The position numbers and the translations under genes are program-made. Shown here in pieces: positions 1 to 8,881 of a stretch of DNA of 44,221 bases (the first letter of the stretch is position 1; every line of letters starts with the position of its first letter). The notes under the pieces were generated by a model, which was not told the origin of the DNA, ran no database searches, and worked only from the letters and a program-made list of their open reading frames with translations. Source of the stretch: an uncultured Ruminococcus sp. (GTDB lineage Bacteria; Bacillota; Clostridia; Oscillospirales; Ruminococcaceae). Location of the stretch: positions 1-44,221 of the forward strand of contig CAMZZN010000018.1 of assembly GCA_947345935.1 (NCBI GenBank), given 5' to 3'.

Positions 1-63
1 CTTATAAACGGGAATAAAATTATATTGTGCAGTTTGTAGAATATAATTGTTTATAACGACGAA

Positions 64-92
64 ATTGCCTGTATTCTCTTTTATTGCCTGTA
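64..92 (+). repeat. Short direct repeat upstream of the CAP-dockerin gene
   Basis: The ten bases ATTGCCTGTA occur at 64-73 and again at 83-92, a 19-bp period, just upstream of the proposed -35 box at 107. Such paired sites can bind a dimeric activator, but no regulator is identified. Confidence 0.4.
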
Positions 93-106
93 AAAATATG
101 TTAATA

Positions 107-135
107 TTGAATAAGAATATTGCTGATAGTATATA
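107..135 (+). promoter_or_regulatory. Putative promoter of the CAP-dockerin gene
   Basis: A -35 box TTGAAT (107-112), a 17-bp spacer and a -10 box TATATA (130-135) lie 36 bp upstream of the start codon. The match is moderate. Confidence 0.4.
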
Positions 136-170
136 AAAAATAGTGAAATAAAGGAACGGAGGGAGCGTCA

Positions 171-953
171 ATGGACAAAATAATAAATCGTATGGTTTCA
201 ACGATTGCCGCATTGGCTTTGTCAATTGTGTGCCTGATGACTTTTCCGTTCAATATGTCGGGAAATTCTGTGGATGGAGCTGAAATGAATTCGGAAACAG
301 CTGCTGAAATGATGGCTGCACGGATAAACGAAGAAAGAGCCGCTCTCGGTTTGCGGCCGCTGTATATCGTTCCTTATCTTAACGACGTTGCAGCTGTCAG
401 GGCAAACGATCTCGTTACAGTGTTCGATCATAAGCGTCCGGACGGTACAGATGTGGCTGATCTTATTGATACCAGTATCGTAGATTACAGCAGAGCTGCT
501 GAAGTTCTTGCAAGAGGCAGCTTTGATATAGACGCTGTTCTTAGTGCTTGGAAAAATTCCTCCGGTCACTGGGGATATATCACAAGAGCGGACGCAACTC
601 ATATAGGTATCGCCGTTGTTTATGCTCCTGAAAGCGACCGTAAATGGTACTGGGCTGCCGTGATCGTCAATATGGAGGATGGCATGACCCTGCCCGACCA
701 GAAAATGCCCCTTGAAGATGCGATAGTTCCGACATACTGCGGCGATGTAAACGGCGACGGTCAGATAGATTCTTTTGATCTCGTTCTTCTGAACAAGTAT
801 ATCAACGGTAAGGTGTACTTTAATGACGCACAGATCGAAGCTTCGGATATCCTGAAAGACGGCGTTATTACTTCTGCCGATGCAGCAATTTTAAGAAAGT
901 ATATTCTTGGCGAATACAGTAAACTGCCTTTAACGGTGGATATGCTCTTTTAA
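171..953 (+). CDS. Secreted CAP-domain protein with C-terminal dockerin
   Basis: This is a probable extracellular cellulosome-attached protein of the CAP/SCP (YkwD-like) family. An N-terminal hydrophobic signal segment (about residues 8-35) is followed by a CAP domain (about 42-170) with the family pattern: an N-x-x-R helix, a RPDG turn, an AAEVLARG helix and the W-x-x-S-x-GH stretch. Residues 190-255 form a type I dockerin. Its first calcium loop (DVNGDGQIDSFD) is canonical. The second (DILKDGVITSAD) has Leu where Asn or Asp is usual at loop position 3. The start is supported by a GGAGGG Shine-Dalgarno site. CAP domains in bacteria have no settled enzymatic role, so the substrate is unknown. 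The dockerin links this gene functionally to the scaffoldins at 30-39 kb. Confidence 0.85.
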   Translation: MDKIINRMVSTIAALALSIVCLMTFPFNMSGNSVDGAEMNSETAAEMMAARINEERAALGLRPLYIVPYLNDVAAVRANDLVTVFDHKRPDGTDVADLIDTSIVDYSRAAEVLARGSFDIDAVLSAWKNSSGHWGYITRADATHIGIAVVYAPESDRKWYWAAVIVNMEDGMTLPDQKMPLEDAIVPTYCGDVNGDGQIDSFDLVLLNKYINGKVYFNDAQIEASDILKDGVITSADAAILRKYILGEYSKLPLTVDMLF

Positions 954-954
954 T

Positions 955-991
955 AAAAAATCCTGTACGCTTGCCGCATACAGGATTTTTT
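955..991. terminator. Bidirectional terminator between convergent genes
   Basis: A-tract, TCCTGTA stem, short loop, TACAGGA stem and T-tract form a symmetrical intrinsic terminator serving the CAP-dockerin gene on the plus strand and pckG on the minus strand. Confidence 0.85.
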
Positions 992-1000
992 GCTGTTTGA

Positions 1001-2833
1001 TTACTTGTTAAGTCTTGCCTCGATCTTATCAAGTTCGTCGTAGAGAGCCTGTGGGATCTTGCCGCCCTTGGCAGCGATATCGTCGTTGTAGTATCTTCTC
1101 ATTTCAGCAATTTCAGCCTTCCAGAGATCCTTGTCAACATCGAGGAGCTTATCCATGATCTCAGGAGTAACCTCATCCTCGATGCCTTCAACATTGATGT
1201 CGCCCTTCTTGGGAATATATCCGATAGCGGTTTCGTCTGCCTCAACAGCGCCTTCACATCTTTTGATGATCCAGTCGAGAACCCTCATGTTGTCGCCGAA
1301 GCCGGGCCAGATGAAGTTGCCGTTCTCGTCCTGCTTGAACCAGTTTACGTTGAAGATCTTAGGAGCCTTGTCACCGAGCTTTTCGCCCATTTCGAGCCAG
1401 TGTGCCCAGTAATCGCCTACATTGTAGCCGATAAAAGGCTTCATAGCCATAGGATCGTGACGGAGTACGCCTACAGCGCCGGCAGCAGCAGCAGTTGTTT
1501 CGGATGAAACGGCTGATCCTACGTATGTACCATGCGTCCAGTCGAATGACTGATATACCAGAGGCGTTGTAGAAGCTCTTCTTCCGCCGAATACGATAGC
1601 AGAAACCGGAACTCCCTCGGGATTGTCGAACTCAGGAGAGATGCAGGGGCAGTTTACAGCGGGCGCTGTGAAACGTGAGTTGGGGTGAGCAAGCTTCTTG
1701 TTCTTGCCGTCGGCGCCTGTCTGAGCTGTCCACTCCTTGCCATTTGTCTTGATTCCCGTCCACTCTGTAGCGTCCTCGGGTGGATTTTTGTCAAGACCTT
1801 CCCACCATACGGTGTTGTCTGCATTGTTGAGAGCAACATTGGTGAAGATAGCGTTTTTCATAGTGGAAGCAAGAGCATTATAGTTAGACTTTGCATTTGT
1901 TCCGGGAGCAACGCCGAAGAAACCGTTCTCAGGGTTGATAGCGTAAAGTCTGCCGTCCTTGCCGGGCTTGAGCCATGCGATGTCGTCGCCTACTGTAAAT
2001 ACCTTGTAGCCGTCCTTGAGGTAACCCTCGGGAGGAATAAGCATAGCAAGATTTGTTTTTCCGCAGGCTGAGGGGAATGCAGCGCAGACATACTTTGTCT
2101 CGCCGTCGGGCTTCTGAACTCCGAGTATAAGCATATGTTCAGCCATCCAGCCCTCGTTCTTGCCCTGGAAAGAAGCGATACGGAGAGCGAAGCACTTCTT
2201 GGAAAGGATAACGTTTCCGCCGTAAGCCGAGTTGATAGACCAGATAGTGTTGTCCTCGGGGAACTGAACGATGTATCTGTTTTCGGGATCAACCTGAGCC
2301 TTGGAGTGGAGACCTCTTACAAAGTCGTTGGAATCGCCGAGCTTATCGAAAGCAGCCTTGCCCATTCTTGTCATGATGTTCATGTTGAGAACAACGTAGA
2401 TAGAGTCGGTGATCTCAACGCCCACCTTGGAAATAGGAGAAGCAACGGGACCCATAGAATAAGGGATAATATACATTGTACGTCCCTGCATCACACCGTC
2501 GTACATAGGCGTGAGCTTAGCGTACATTTCCTTGGGGTCGCACCAGTTGTTTGTAGGACCTGCGTCCTCCTTGTTTCTTGTGCAGATGAAAGTTCTGTCC
2601 TCAACACGGGCTACATCGTTTACGGCAGTTCTGTGGTAGAGACAGCCGGGGAGCTTTTCCTCGTTAAGATGATACATCTTGTTCGGATCTCCGTCCGGGA
2701 GAGAAGTAACCTCTGCTGTAAGAGCGTCGAGCTGCTCCTTGGAGCCGTCGATCCATACAACCTTTTCAGGTTTGCAGAGAGCGATCATTTCGTCAACCCA
2801 TTTTAATACATTGGGGTTTGTTGTCAGTGACAT
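1001..2833 (-). CDS. pckG: Phosphoenolpyruvate carboxykinase (GTP)
   Basis: GTP-dependent PEP carboxykinase interconverts oxaloacetate and PEP with CO2 and GDP/GTP. In rumen-type fermenters it commonly works in the CO2-fixing direction toward succinate; that direction is inferred, not seen. The 610-residue length fits the GTP family. The phosphate-binding loop PSACGKTNLAML, the metal-binding GDDIAW motif and the GRRASTTPLVYQ segment are all present. I place the start at 2833 (protein beginning MSLTTNPNVLKW) because an AGGAGG site sits 8 bases upstream; a start 12 codons earlier would place that site inside the gene. The gene stands alone, with its own strong promoter and a shared terminator. 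Confidence 0.95.
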   Translation of the reverse strand: MSLTTNPNVLKWVDEMIALCKPEKVVWIDGSKEQLDALTAEVTSLPDGDPNKMYHLNEEKLPGCLYHRTAVNDVARVEDRTFICTRNKEDAGPTNNWCDPKEMYAKLTPMYDGVMQGRTMYIIPYSMGPVASPISKVGVEITDSIYVVLNMNIMTRMGKAAFDKLGDSNDFVRGLHSKAQVDPENRYIVQFPEDNTIWSINSAYGGNVILSKKCFALRIASFQGKNEGWMAEHMLILGVQKPDGETKYVCAAFPSACGKTNLAMLIPPEGYLKDGYKVFTVGDDIAWLKPGKDGRLYAINPENGFFGVAPGTNAKSNYNALASTMKNAIFTNVALNNADNTVWWEGLDKNPPEDATEWTGIKTNGKEWTAQTGADGKNKKLAHPNSRFTAPAVNCPCISPEFDNPEGVPVSAIVFGGRRASTTPLVYQSFDWTHGTYVGSAVSSETTAAAAGAVGVLRHDPMAMKPFIGYNVGDYWAHWLEMGEKLGDKAPKIFNVNWFKQDENGNFIWPGFGDNMRVLDWIIKRCEGAVEADETAIGYIPKKGDINVEGIEDEVTPEIMDKLLDVDKDLWKAEIAEMRRYYNDDIAAKGGKIPQALYDELDKIEARLNK

Positions 2834-2943
2834 GGCGTTATACCTCCTGTTAAAGCTTTTTAGACGCATTAATGCATCCGAGGGATCGGATTGAATTCAG
2901 AACAAGAGCTTATTCTAAAAAAATCAATCGTATCTCAAATACT

Positions 2944-2972
2944 ATTATAGCTTAATTTTGTCAATCTGTCAA
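2944..2972 (-). promoter_or_regulatory. Consensus promoter of pckG
   Basis: On the minus strand a perfect TTGACA (2972-2967), 17-bp spacer and perfect TATAAT (2949-2944) precede a leader of about 100 nt. This predicts high vegetative expression. Confidence 0.85.
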
Positions 2973-3045
2973 TAGATATTAAAATTAATTTGTCTGTTTT
3001 TGGTATCTGAAACATTATAATATGTTATATATTTTTCGATATAGC

Positions 3046-3852
3046 CTATTGTACAGAAAGCACTTCTCCGGGAAACTGAAAAGGTCTTTTTATTCCGCCG
3101 ATAACAGCATCAAGATAAAGTCCGGATATGGCGTTCCATGTGTTTTCGTTTACGATTCCGTCTGAGGGAAGTCCGAGAAGCGTCTGAAGCTCCGTGACTT
3201 CCTTTGCCGTTACCGGTCCGAATCTGCCGGTTTCAGTCAGTACGGGAGCATATCCCAGTGATGTGTGGATATAATTGATATACTGTTGCAAAAGACGAAC
3301 ATCTTCGCTCGACATTCCTTCTTTCAGCTCGGTTGAAAACGGACGGGCAGTCGGAAGATCATCCCTGTAAAGCGCTGCGAATGTACGGTACAGAGAGTTC
3401 CAGAAAATTCTGTCCGACCGTCCGGTAACCGGCAGGGAGAACACTTTCTGAAAGCTTTTGACTGAATCGGCGGTTTTTTCATCAAAAACGCCTGACAATT
3501 CCGGAACTGTCACCATGGGATAAAATATACTCACGCCGTATAGCCAGGTCTGCATAAGCCTGACCTTGTCTCCGGAGATGTCCTTTCGCAGTTCTCCGGG
3601 GTACTGCGCCGGGATATCTTCGGTCTGTTCAATGGCAGATGAAAGTATCTGCGCCCTTGCAATTGAATTGTGGAGTACGTCGAGTTTTGTAAAGAAAGCG
3701 CTGCTGTCACTTTCGGCAAGCCCGAATATTCCGGAAAAGACGTTGGCGGCTTCTCCGTAGGAACTGCTGTCGGGTATCTTTGGGATATCCGGATAATTAT
3801 AAGAGATTCTGTTAAGATACAGTCTCATAAGATCAGCTTCTGTTATACTCAT
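3046..3852 (-). CDS. Peptidoglycan-binding-domain repeat protein
   Basis: The 268-residue protein carries two recognisable PG_binding_1 (PF01471-like) repeats, at about 98-165 and 184-256. Each has a leucine/glutamine-rich helix (VRLMQTWL, VRLLQQYI), a G-x-F-G/D turn and a closing T-W/F-W-x-x-x segment. Residues 8-75 may be a third, degenerate copy. I see no signal peptide, membrane segment or hydrolase domain, so it may act inside the cell, for example in spore cortex assembly, or use an unknown export route. A GGGAGGA site 8 bases upstream supports the start. It lies upstream of pckG on the same strand but has no clear promoter of its own. Function beyond probable glycan binding is unknown. 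Confidence 0.65.
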   Translation of the reverse strand: MSITEADLMRLYLNRISYNYPDIPKIPDSSSYGEAANVFSGIFGLAESDSSAFFTKLDVLHNSIARAQILSSAIEQTEDIPAQYPGELRKDISGDKVRLMQTWLYGVSIFYPMVTVPELSGVFDEKTADSVKSFQKVFSLPVTGRSDRIFWNSLYRTFAALYRDDLPTARPFSTELKEGMSSEDVRLLQQYINYIHTSLGYAPVLTETGRFGPVTAKEVTELQTLLGLPSDGIVNENTWNAISGLYLDAVIGGIKRPFQFPGEVLSVQ

Positions 3853-3953
3853 TTATATCCTCCCTTTTGCTGTTAAATTGCACAATAGATGCTTGTACAA
3901 ATTGTTAGAAACAGAGAAATTGACGTTTTTGCTAATAATTTGCTTTTTTTGTA

Positions 3954-3981
3954 TTGAAAAATGTGCAGAATGTGGTATAAT
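3954..3981 (+). promoter_or_regulatory. Promoter of the cytidylate-kinase-like gene
   Basis: TTGAAA (3954-3959), 16-bp spacer and TATAAT (3976-3981). The leader to the start codon is about 118 nt and holds nothing else I recognise. Confidence 0.7.
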
Positions 3982-4106
3982 ATATATATTGATACATTTC
4001 ACTTTATGCTGTATGCGGTGAAAATATGCGAGAGCAGATTTTAATAACGGCGGGTTCGCAATGTTTTATTATGTAAAATGCTCTGATAGTTCAGGGGGTA
4101 ATTCCG

Positions 4107-4727
4107 ATGAAAAAGAATATAATAACGATAGAGCGCCAGTATGGCAGCGGAGGGAGCGTTATCGGAAAGCTTGCCGCCGAAAAGCTGGGGATAAACTGCT
4201 ATAACAGACAGATCCTTGAAATGACAGCGGCAAAGTGCGGTATTTCGCCGGAATATCTTGAATCGGCAGAAGAAAATGTTCCTACCAGCTTTTTGTATTC
4301 TCTGCTGCTTTCGGCGAATCCGGCAAGGTCTATGGAAGATAGCCTTCCACTTTCGGATAAGGTTTTTCTTATGGAAAGCCGGATCATAACAGAAATTTCC
4401 GAAAAAGAGGAAAGTTTTGTACTTGTGGGACGCTGCGGAAGCTACGTTCTTGAGGATAAAGGCTGTTTTAGCGTATATATCTATGCAAATCCGGAGGAAC
4501 GCATAAAAAGAGCGGTAGCCGATTACGGCATTGCTCCCAATAAGGCGGAATCCGTCATGAAAAAGGCGGATAAGAGGCGTGAAACTTTCTATAATGTCAA
4601 CACGGGCAGACTGTGGCAGGATAAGGACAGCTATTCGCTCTGTCTCAACAGTGCGGTTCTGGGCGACGACTTATGCGCCGAGCTTATCGTCATGGCGTAT
4701 AAGGAATATAACGCTAAAAATGCATAA
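4107..4727 (+). CDS. Cytidylate kinase-like family protein
   Basis: A 206-residue P-loop protein of the cytidylate-kinase-like (Cytidylate_kin2/AAA_26) family. The N-terminus ITIERQYGSGGSVIGKLAAE carries the altered phosphate-binding loop typical of the group. The later FVLVGRCGSYVL strand and the RR-x-x-F-YN-x-x-T region resemble the NMP-kinase core. Classical Cmk makes CDP from CMP; the substrate of this branch is not established, so I leave the symbol blank. An AGGGGGT Shine-Dalgarno site supports the start. It is monocistronic, with its own promoter and terminator. Confidence 0.75.
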   Translation: MKKNIITIERQYGSGGSVIGKLAAEKLGINCYNRQILEMTAAKCGISPEYLESAEENVPTSFLYSLLLSANPARSMEDSLPLSDKVFLMESRIITEISEKEESFVLVGRCGSYVLEDKGCFSVYIYANPEERIKRAVADYGIAPNKAESVMKKADKRRETFYNVNTGRLWQDKDSYSLCLNSAVLGDDLCAELIVMAYKEYNAKNA

Positions 4728-4745
4728 TTCCATCTCTCTATAAAA

Positions 4746-4784
4746 CAAAAAGTCTCTGTAACGATACAGGGGCTTTTTGTTTTT
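4746..4784 (+). terminator. Intrinsic terminator
   Basis: AAAAAGTCTCTGTA and TACAGGGGCTTTTT pair (with G-U pairs) around a short loop and are followed by a T-rich tract. Confidence 0.75.
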
Positions 4785-4849
4785 CTGAATATTTTTATAT
4801 TAATCAGAAATAATAATTATCAGTAATTACAAAGGAAAGGACTGCGCCT

Positions 4850-5554
4850 ATGAGCATAATTTTTATTCGATCGCTTATACTTTATTTTCTTGTCATCTTT
4901 GCCGTCAGGCTTATGGGAAAGCGTCAGCTGGGTGAACTTCAGCCGTCCGAGCTGGTCATAACCATTCTTGTTTCAAATATAGCAACGCTGCCTATTGAGG
5001 ACGCTGATATACCTGTAATACTTGGAGCTACCCCCATACTCTCACTGGTTTGCTTTGAGGTAATAACGTCATGGCTGAGTCTTAAATTTCCGAAACTCAG
5101 AAAGTTTATCTCGGGAAGTCCGAAGATAATAATACGGGAAGGAAAGGCGGATCCGCAGGTTATGAAGGAACTGCGCTTTTCCGTGGACGATCTTCTTACG
5201 TCGCTGCGTGGAAAGGATATCTTTGACATAAGCGAAGTACAGTACGCCGTTGTTGAAACTACCGGAAATGTGTCGGTAATGAAAAAACAGTCTGACGATA
5301 CTCCCGTACGCAAGGATCTGGGAATAGAGCCTCATCCGGAGGATCCGCCGCAGCTTGTGGTTTCCGACGGACAAATAATTGAAGTTACGCTTAGATATCT
5401 CGGCTACGATACGCAGTGGATAAAAAAGATGCTTGACGAGGGAGGTATAAAATTGCAGGATGTGCTGATAATGACGGCAGACAGAACTGGTAAATGCTAC
5501 ATTGCCGGTAAGGACGGCAAGGCGCCGTATATCAGGGAGGGAGAACGGAAATGA
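4850..5554 (+). CDS. DUF421 family membrane protein (YetF-like)
   Basis: A 234-residue protein with three N-terminal membrane segments (about 4-22, 37-55 and 58-80) and a soluble C-terminal DUF421 domain. The family signature MGKRQLGELQPSELVITIL follows the first segment. Homologues such as Bacillus YetF/YdfS are membrane proteins of poorly defined role, some linked to spores. The stop overlaps the start of the next gene by four bases (ATGA), so the two are translationally coupled. GGAAAGGA upstream supports the start. Confidence 0.85.
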   Translation: MSIIFIRSLILYFLVIFAVRLMGKRQLGELQPSELVITILVSNIATLPIEDADIPVILGATPILSLVCFEVITSWLSLKFPKLRKFISGSPKIIIREGKADPQVMKELRFSVDDLLTSLRGKDIFDISEVQYAVVETTGNVSVMKKQSDDTPVRKDLGIEPHPEDPPQLVVSDGQIIEVTLRYLGYDTQWIKKMLDEGGIKLQDVLIMTADRTGKCYIAGKDGKAPYIREGERK

Positions 5555-5928
5555 CAAGAGTAAAGATAAGTCTTGTGATCCTTTCTGTTATGTTGGGAAC
5601 AAGCGTTTTTTTCGGAATTCTCATTAATGGAAAGTGCCGGGATTTTATTGGCAGAACGGAGACTATATGGGAACTTTATGATTCGGGAAATCATGAAGGA
5701 GCTTGTGAAGAGGCAAGGGAATTTGAAGAAAAATGGGAGGATTTTCGGAAATACTCCTCGGTGATGATAAACAATGAAAAGCTTACTGAGATCGATCGTA
5801 TATCGGCAAGGGTGATATATCTGGCTGAAGGCGACAGCGAAGAACTGCATTCGGAGCTTATGGAACTGCGTCATATGGTTGAAGCGCTTAAAAAGAGCGA
5901 AATGCCCGTATTGGAAAGTATATTTTAA
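5551..5928 (+). CDS. DUF4363 family membrane-anchored protein
   Basis: A 125-residue protein with one N-terminal membrane segment (about 5-25) and a largely helical, acidic C-terminal part resembling DUF4363, a family commonly encoded next to DUF421 genes. The 4-base overlap with the upstream DUF421 gene supports a joint function, probably as a membrane complex whose role is unknown. Confidence 0.75.
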   Translation: MTRVKISLVILSVMLGTSVFFGILINGKCRDFIGRTETIWELYDSGNHEGACEEAREFEEKWEDFRKYSSVMINNEKLTEIDRISARVIYLAEGDSEELHSELMELRHMVEALKKSEMPVLESIF

Positions 5929-5945
5929 GATATGAAGAATTTTAC

Positions 5946-5974
5946 TTTACAAATCCGGAAATAAATGCTATAAT
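5946..5974 (+). promoter_or_regulatory. Promoter of the comM-rodA pair
   Basis: TTTACA (5946-5951), 17-bp spacer and TATAAT (5969-5974), giving a leader of about 25 nt before the GTG start at 6006. Confidence 0.75.
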
Positions 5975-6005
5975 AATTAGAGCTAACATTAAAGGGGGAA
6001 TCGCC

Positions 6006-7535
6006 GTGTTTGCAAATATTTCCAGCCTGGGACTTTTTGGATTAAATGCTTTTCCGGTAGACGTCGAAGTGGATATAAGCCGTGGAGCGCCTCAGTTCGA
6101 TATCGTAGGATTGCCCGACGCAGTTGTCAGGGAAAGCCGGGAGAGAATAAAAGCGGCTCTCAGGTCGTCGAATATAAATTTTCCCATTGCCTCCGTAATG
6201 GTGAATCTCGCTCCGGCGAATACGAAAAAGAGCGGTTCCGTTCATGATATAGCCATATTTATGGCAGTTATACAGGCTTTGAAACTTATAAGCGTTTCTA
6301 CTGATAACTGTGCGTTTATAGGGGAACTGTCGCTTAACGGCAATGTGAGAGCAGTAAACGGTGTTCTGCCTATGGTCATGCTTGCACGTGAAAAAGGTAT
6401 AAAGTCTGTGTTTGTTCCGTATGACAACGCTTCTGAAGCTTCTGTAATAGACGGTATCGGAATATACGGCGTGAAGAACACGGAACAGCTTATACGTCAT
6501 TTCAGGGGCGATGAATTCATCGAACCTTCCGGGCATTTTGTTCCTGCGGAGACAAGTTATGACGAGGTGTTGGATTTTGCCGATGTCAAAGGGCAGCATA
6601 CCGCCAAAAAGGCGCTTGAAATAGCGGCGGCGGGAGGTCACAATGCTTTGCTGATAGGTTCGCCGGGAAGCGGAAAAAGTATGCTTGCCAAGAGAATGCC
6701 GTCTATCCTGCCGCCTCTGACCTTTGAGGAAGCGCTTGAAACTACGAAGATACATTCTATTTCCGGACTTCTTTCGCCGGAATATCCCCTTATAACCAAA
6801 AGACCGTTCCGTTCTCCGCATCATACCGTTTCATCTGCCGGTCTTGCAGGAGGCGGAAGTATTCCGCAGCCGGGCGAGGTATCGCTTGCCCACAACGGAC
6901 TTCTGTTTCTGGACGAGCTTCCGGAATTCGACCGCCGCTCTCTCGAGATACTTCGTCAGCCTCTTGAGGACAGACGTGTGACCATAGCACGTGCTTCCGG
7001 TACGGTGTCCTATCCGTGCAGTTTTATGCTCATCGGCGCTATGAATCCGTGTCCGTGCGGCTATTTCGGACATCCAAGGCGTAAATGTGTCTGTTCTCCG
7101 AAAAAGTCGGCTGCATATCTATCAAAGATATCGGGACCTCTTCTCGACCGCTTCGATATGCATATAGAGGTCGCTCCCGTAGAATTTGAGGAGCTTTCAT
7201 CAAAGCTGAAAACCGAATCGTCCGCCGAGATAAGAAAGCGTGTTATAGCCGCAAGGGAAATCCAGAATCAGCGGTTCAAGGGAACGGGGATCACCTGTAA
7301 TGCGCTTATCACATCGGACAAGCTTCAGGAATTCTGTCGTTTGGACGACGGGGCGGAAACAATGCTCAAGGCTGTTTTCGATAAGCTTGACCTGAGCGGA
7401 CGTGCCTATGACAGGATATTGAAAGTTGCCCGAACCATGGCTGATATGGACAGTTCAGAGGTCATCAGGAGACAGCATATAGCTGCTGCTGCACAGTACA
7501 GAAGTCTTGACCGGAAATACTGGTCACAGCCGTAA
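6006..7535 (+). CDS. comM: YifB/ComM-family Mg-chelatase-like AAA+ ATPase
   Basis: The 509 residues match the ComM/YifB family. An N-terminal ChlI-like domain (about 20-165) is followed by an AAA+ core with Walker A GSPGSGKS (218-225), Walker B LLFLDELPEF (299-308) and a paired-cysteine insert (CPCGYF and CVC, about 349-363). A C-terminal Mg_chelatase_C region ends the protein. ComM of Vibrio/Haemophilus is a hexameric helicase aiding branch migration in natural transformation; a role in this organism is inferred from family only. The start is GTG, preceded by AAAGGGGGA. The rodA gene begins 37 bp downstream without a terminator. Confidence 0.9.
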   Translation: MFANISSLGLFGLNAFPVDVEVDISRGAPQFDIVGLPDAVVRESRERIKAALRSSNINFPIASVMVNLAPANTKKSGSVHDIAIFMAVIQALKLISVSTDNCAFIGELSLNGNVRAVNGVLPMVMLAREKGIKSVFVPYDNASEASVIDGIGIYGVKNTEQLIRHFRGDEFIEPSGHFVPAETSYDEVLDFADVKGQHTAKKALEIAAAGGHNALLIGSPGSGKSMLAKRMPSILPPLTFEEALETTKIHSISGLLSPEYPLITKRPFRSPHHTVSSAGLAGGGSIPQPGEVSLAHNGLLFLDELPEFDRRSLEILRQPLEDRRVTIARASGTVSYPCSFMLIGAMNPCPCGYFGHPRRKCVCSPKKSAAYLSKISGPLLDRFDMHIEVAPVEFEELSSKLKTESSAEIRKRVIAAREIQNQRFKGTGITCNALITSDKLQEFCRLDDGAETMLKAVFDKLDLSGRAYDRILKVARTMADMDSSEVIRRQHIAAAAQYRSLDRKYWSQP

Positions 7536-7572
7536 AGGGATACATACAAGTCCATATTGAAAAGGAGATACA

Positions 7573-8739
7573 ATGAAATCGGCATTTAAATTAACAAAAA
7601 ACAGGCATATTATCGACGCAGGGCTTGTTTTTGCCGTTACTCTCTGCGCTGTTATCAGTGTTCTGATGATTTATTCCATCTCGGAAACCGGTATCAGCGC
7701 AAATGAAGGCGTCGGCGAAAGCTATTGGAAAACGCAGCTTTTTTCTATGATAGCCGGTCTCGGCACGGCTGTGCTCATTTCACTGATCGACTACAGAAAG
7801 CTGGTAAAGTTATGGTTTATATTTGCGCCGGCAGCATTGATACTGGTCGGGCTTACCTTTACCTCGCTGGGCTATCAGCGTGCCGGAGCTGACGACCAGG
7901 CATGGCTTCAGATCGGTCCGGTGAACTTTCAGCCTTCAGAGATACTGAAAATCGCCTTTATACTGACATTTTCATATCATCTTTCACGTGATGAGGAAAA
8001 CATGAACAAACCGCTGCATATGCTCATGCTTCTGATACACGGTGGTGTTCCTATTGCTGTTATCGGACTTCAGGGCGACTATGGAACGGCTATCGTTTTT
8101 GCGGCGATCTTTGTTTTTATGATCTGTTCTGCAAAGATCTCATGGAAATATCTTGCAGCCGCTCCGGTCGTTATCGGCGGAGTTATAGCGGCTATGTGGT
8201 TCTTTGTTCTTGATGATTTCCATAAAAAGCGTATACTTATCCTCTTCCAGCCCGGCAGCGATTCTGATATTGAATATCAGCAGGATCTCGGACTTGCAGC
8301 CCTTAAATCGGGAAAGATTTTCGGAAAAGGGATTCTGGGCAATGCGGAGGATTATATCTACGTCCCGGAGATCCACAACGACTTTATTTTCACTTATGTG
8401 GGTCAGGCGTTCGGATTTCTCGGAGCAATGGGACTTCTCATAATCCTGGCTTATATTTGCCTTAAAATTTTTGCGGACAGCCGTGTTGCCTGTGACAGAC
8501 TTGGACTTTTTATATGCATGGGGGCTTTCGGACTCATGCTTTCCCACTGTATCCTTAATATAGGAATGGTGCTGAAAATGGCTCCTGTTATCGGAATACC
8601 CCTGCCTTTCCTGAGCGCCGGAGGAACAGCTATGGTAAGTATGTACGCTATTATCGGACTTGTGCTGAGTACCTACAGTCATAGGGCAGTAATATATAAC
8701 GTATTTTATGATGCGAACGAAAAGGAACAGAAAAGGTAA
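7573..8739 (+). CDS. rodA: SEDS peptidoglycan glycosyltransferase RodA
   Basis: A 388-residue SEDS-family polytopic membrane protein (about ten membrane segments) that polymerises lipid II for lateral wall growth together with a class B PBP. The family signatures are visible: a WLQIGPVNFQPSEILK block (about 114-129), LQGDYGTA in the middle, and the C-terminal block from the IHNDFIFTYVGQAFG loop to IGIPLPFLSAGGTAM. I prefer RodA over FtsW/SpoVE because of the short N-terminus and the loop sequence, but SEDS paralogues are hard to separate by eye. An AAAGGAGA site supports the start. The gene probably shares the comM promoter. Confidence 0.88.
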   Translation: MKSAFKLTKNRHIIDAGLVFAVTLCAVISVLMIYSISETGISANEGVGESYWKTQLFSMIAGLGTAVLISLIDYRKLVKLWFIFAPAALILVGLTFTSLGYQRAGADDQAWLQIGPVNFQPSEILKIAFILTFSYHLSRDEENMNKPLHMLMLLIHGGVPIAVIGLQGDYGTAIVFAAIFVFMICSAKISWKYLAAAPVVIGGVIAAMWFFVLDDFHKKRILILFQPGSDSDIEYQQDLGLAALKSGKIFGKGILGNAEDYIYVPEIHNDFIFTYVGQAFGFLGAMGLLIILAYICLKIFADSRVACDRLGLFICMGAFGLMLSHCILNIGMVLKMAPVIGIPLPFLSAGGTAMVSMYAIIGLVLSTYSHRAVIYNVFYDANEKEQKR

Positions 8740-8744
8740 ATACA

Positions 8745-8783
8745 GCATTCCGTACATAATTAAAAAGTGCGGAATGTTTTTTG
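8745..8783 (+). terminator. Terminator after rodA
   Basis: GCATTCCGTAC pairs with GTGCGGAATG and is followed by a run of T. Confidence 0.8.
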
Positions 8784-8813
8784 TTGTAATTGCTTAAAAG
8801 AATACTTTCTTTC

Positions 8814-8842
8814 TTGACATTGGCAAATCGCTGTGATATAAT
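8814..8842 (+). promoter_or_regulatory. Consensus promoter of the glycerophosphate-transferase operon
   Basis: Perfect TTGACA (8814-8819), 17-bp spacer and perfect TATAAT (8837-8842) precede the start at 8882. Confidence 0.85.
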
Positions 8843-8881
8843 AAATAATGTGTGTTTTTGTCAATGATAGGGGGATAAAAT

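Noticed and set aside
2135..2806. 223-codon frame antisense to pckG
   Set aside because: It lies wholly inside a highly conserved enzyme gene and shows no domain or promoter.
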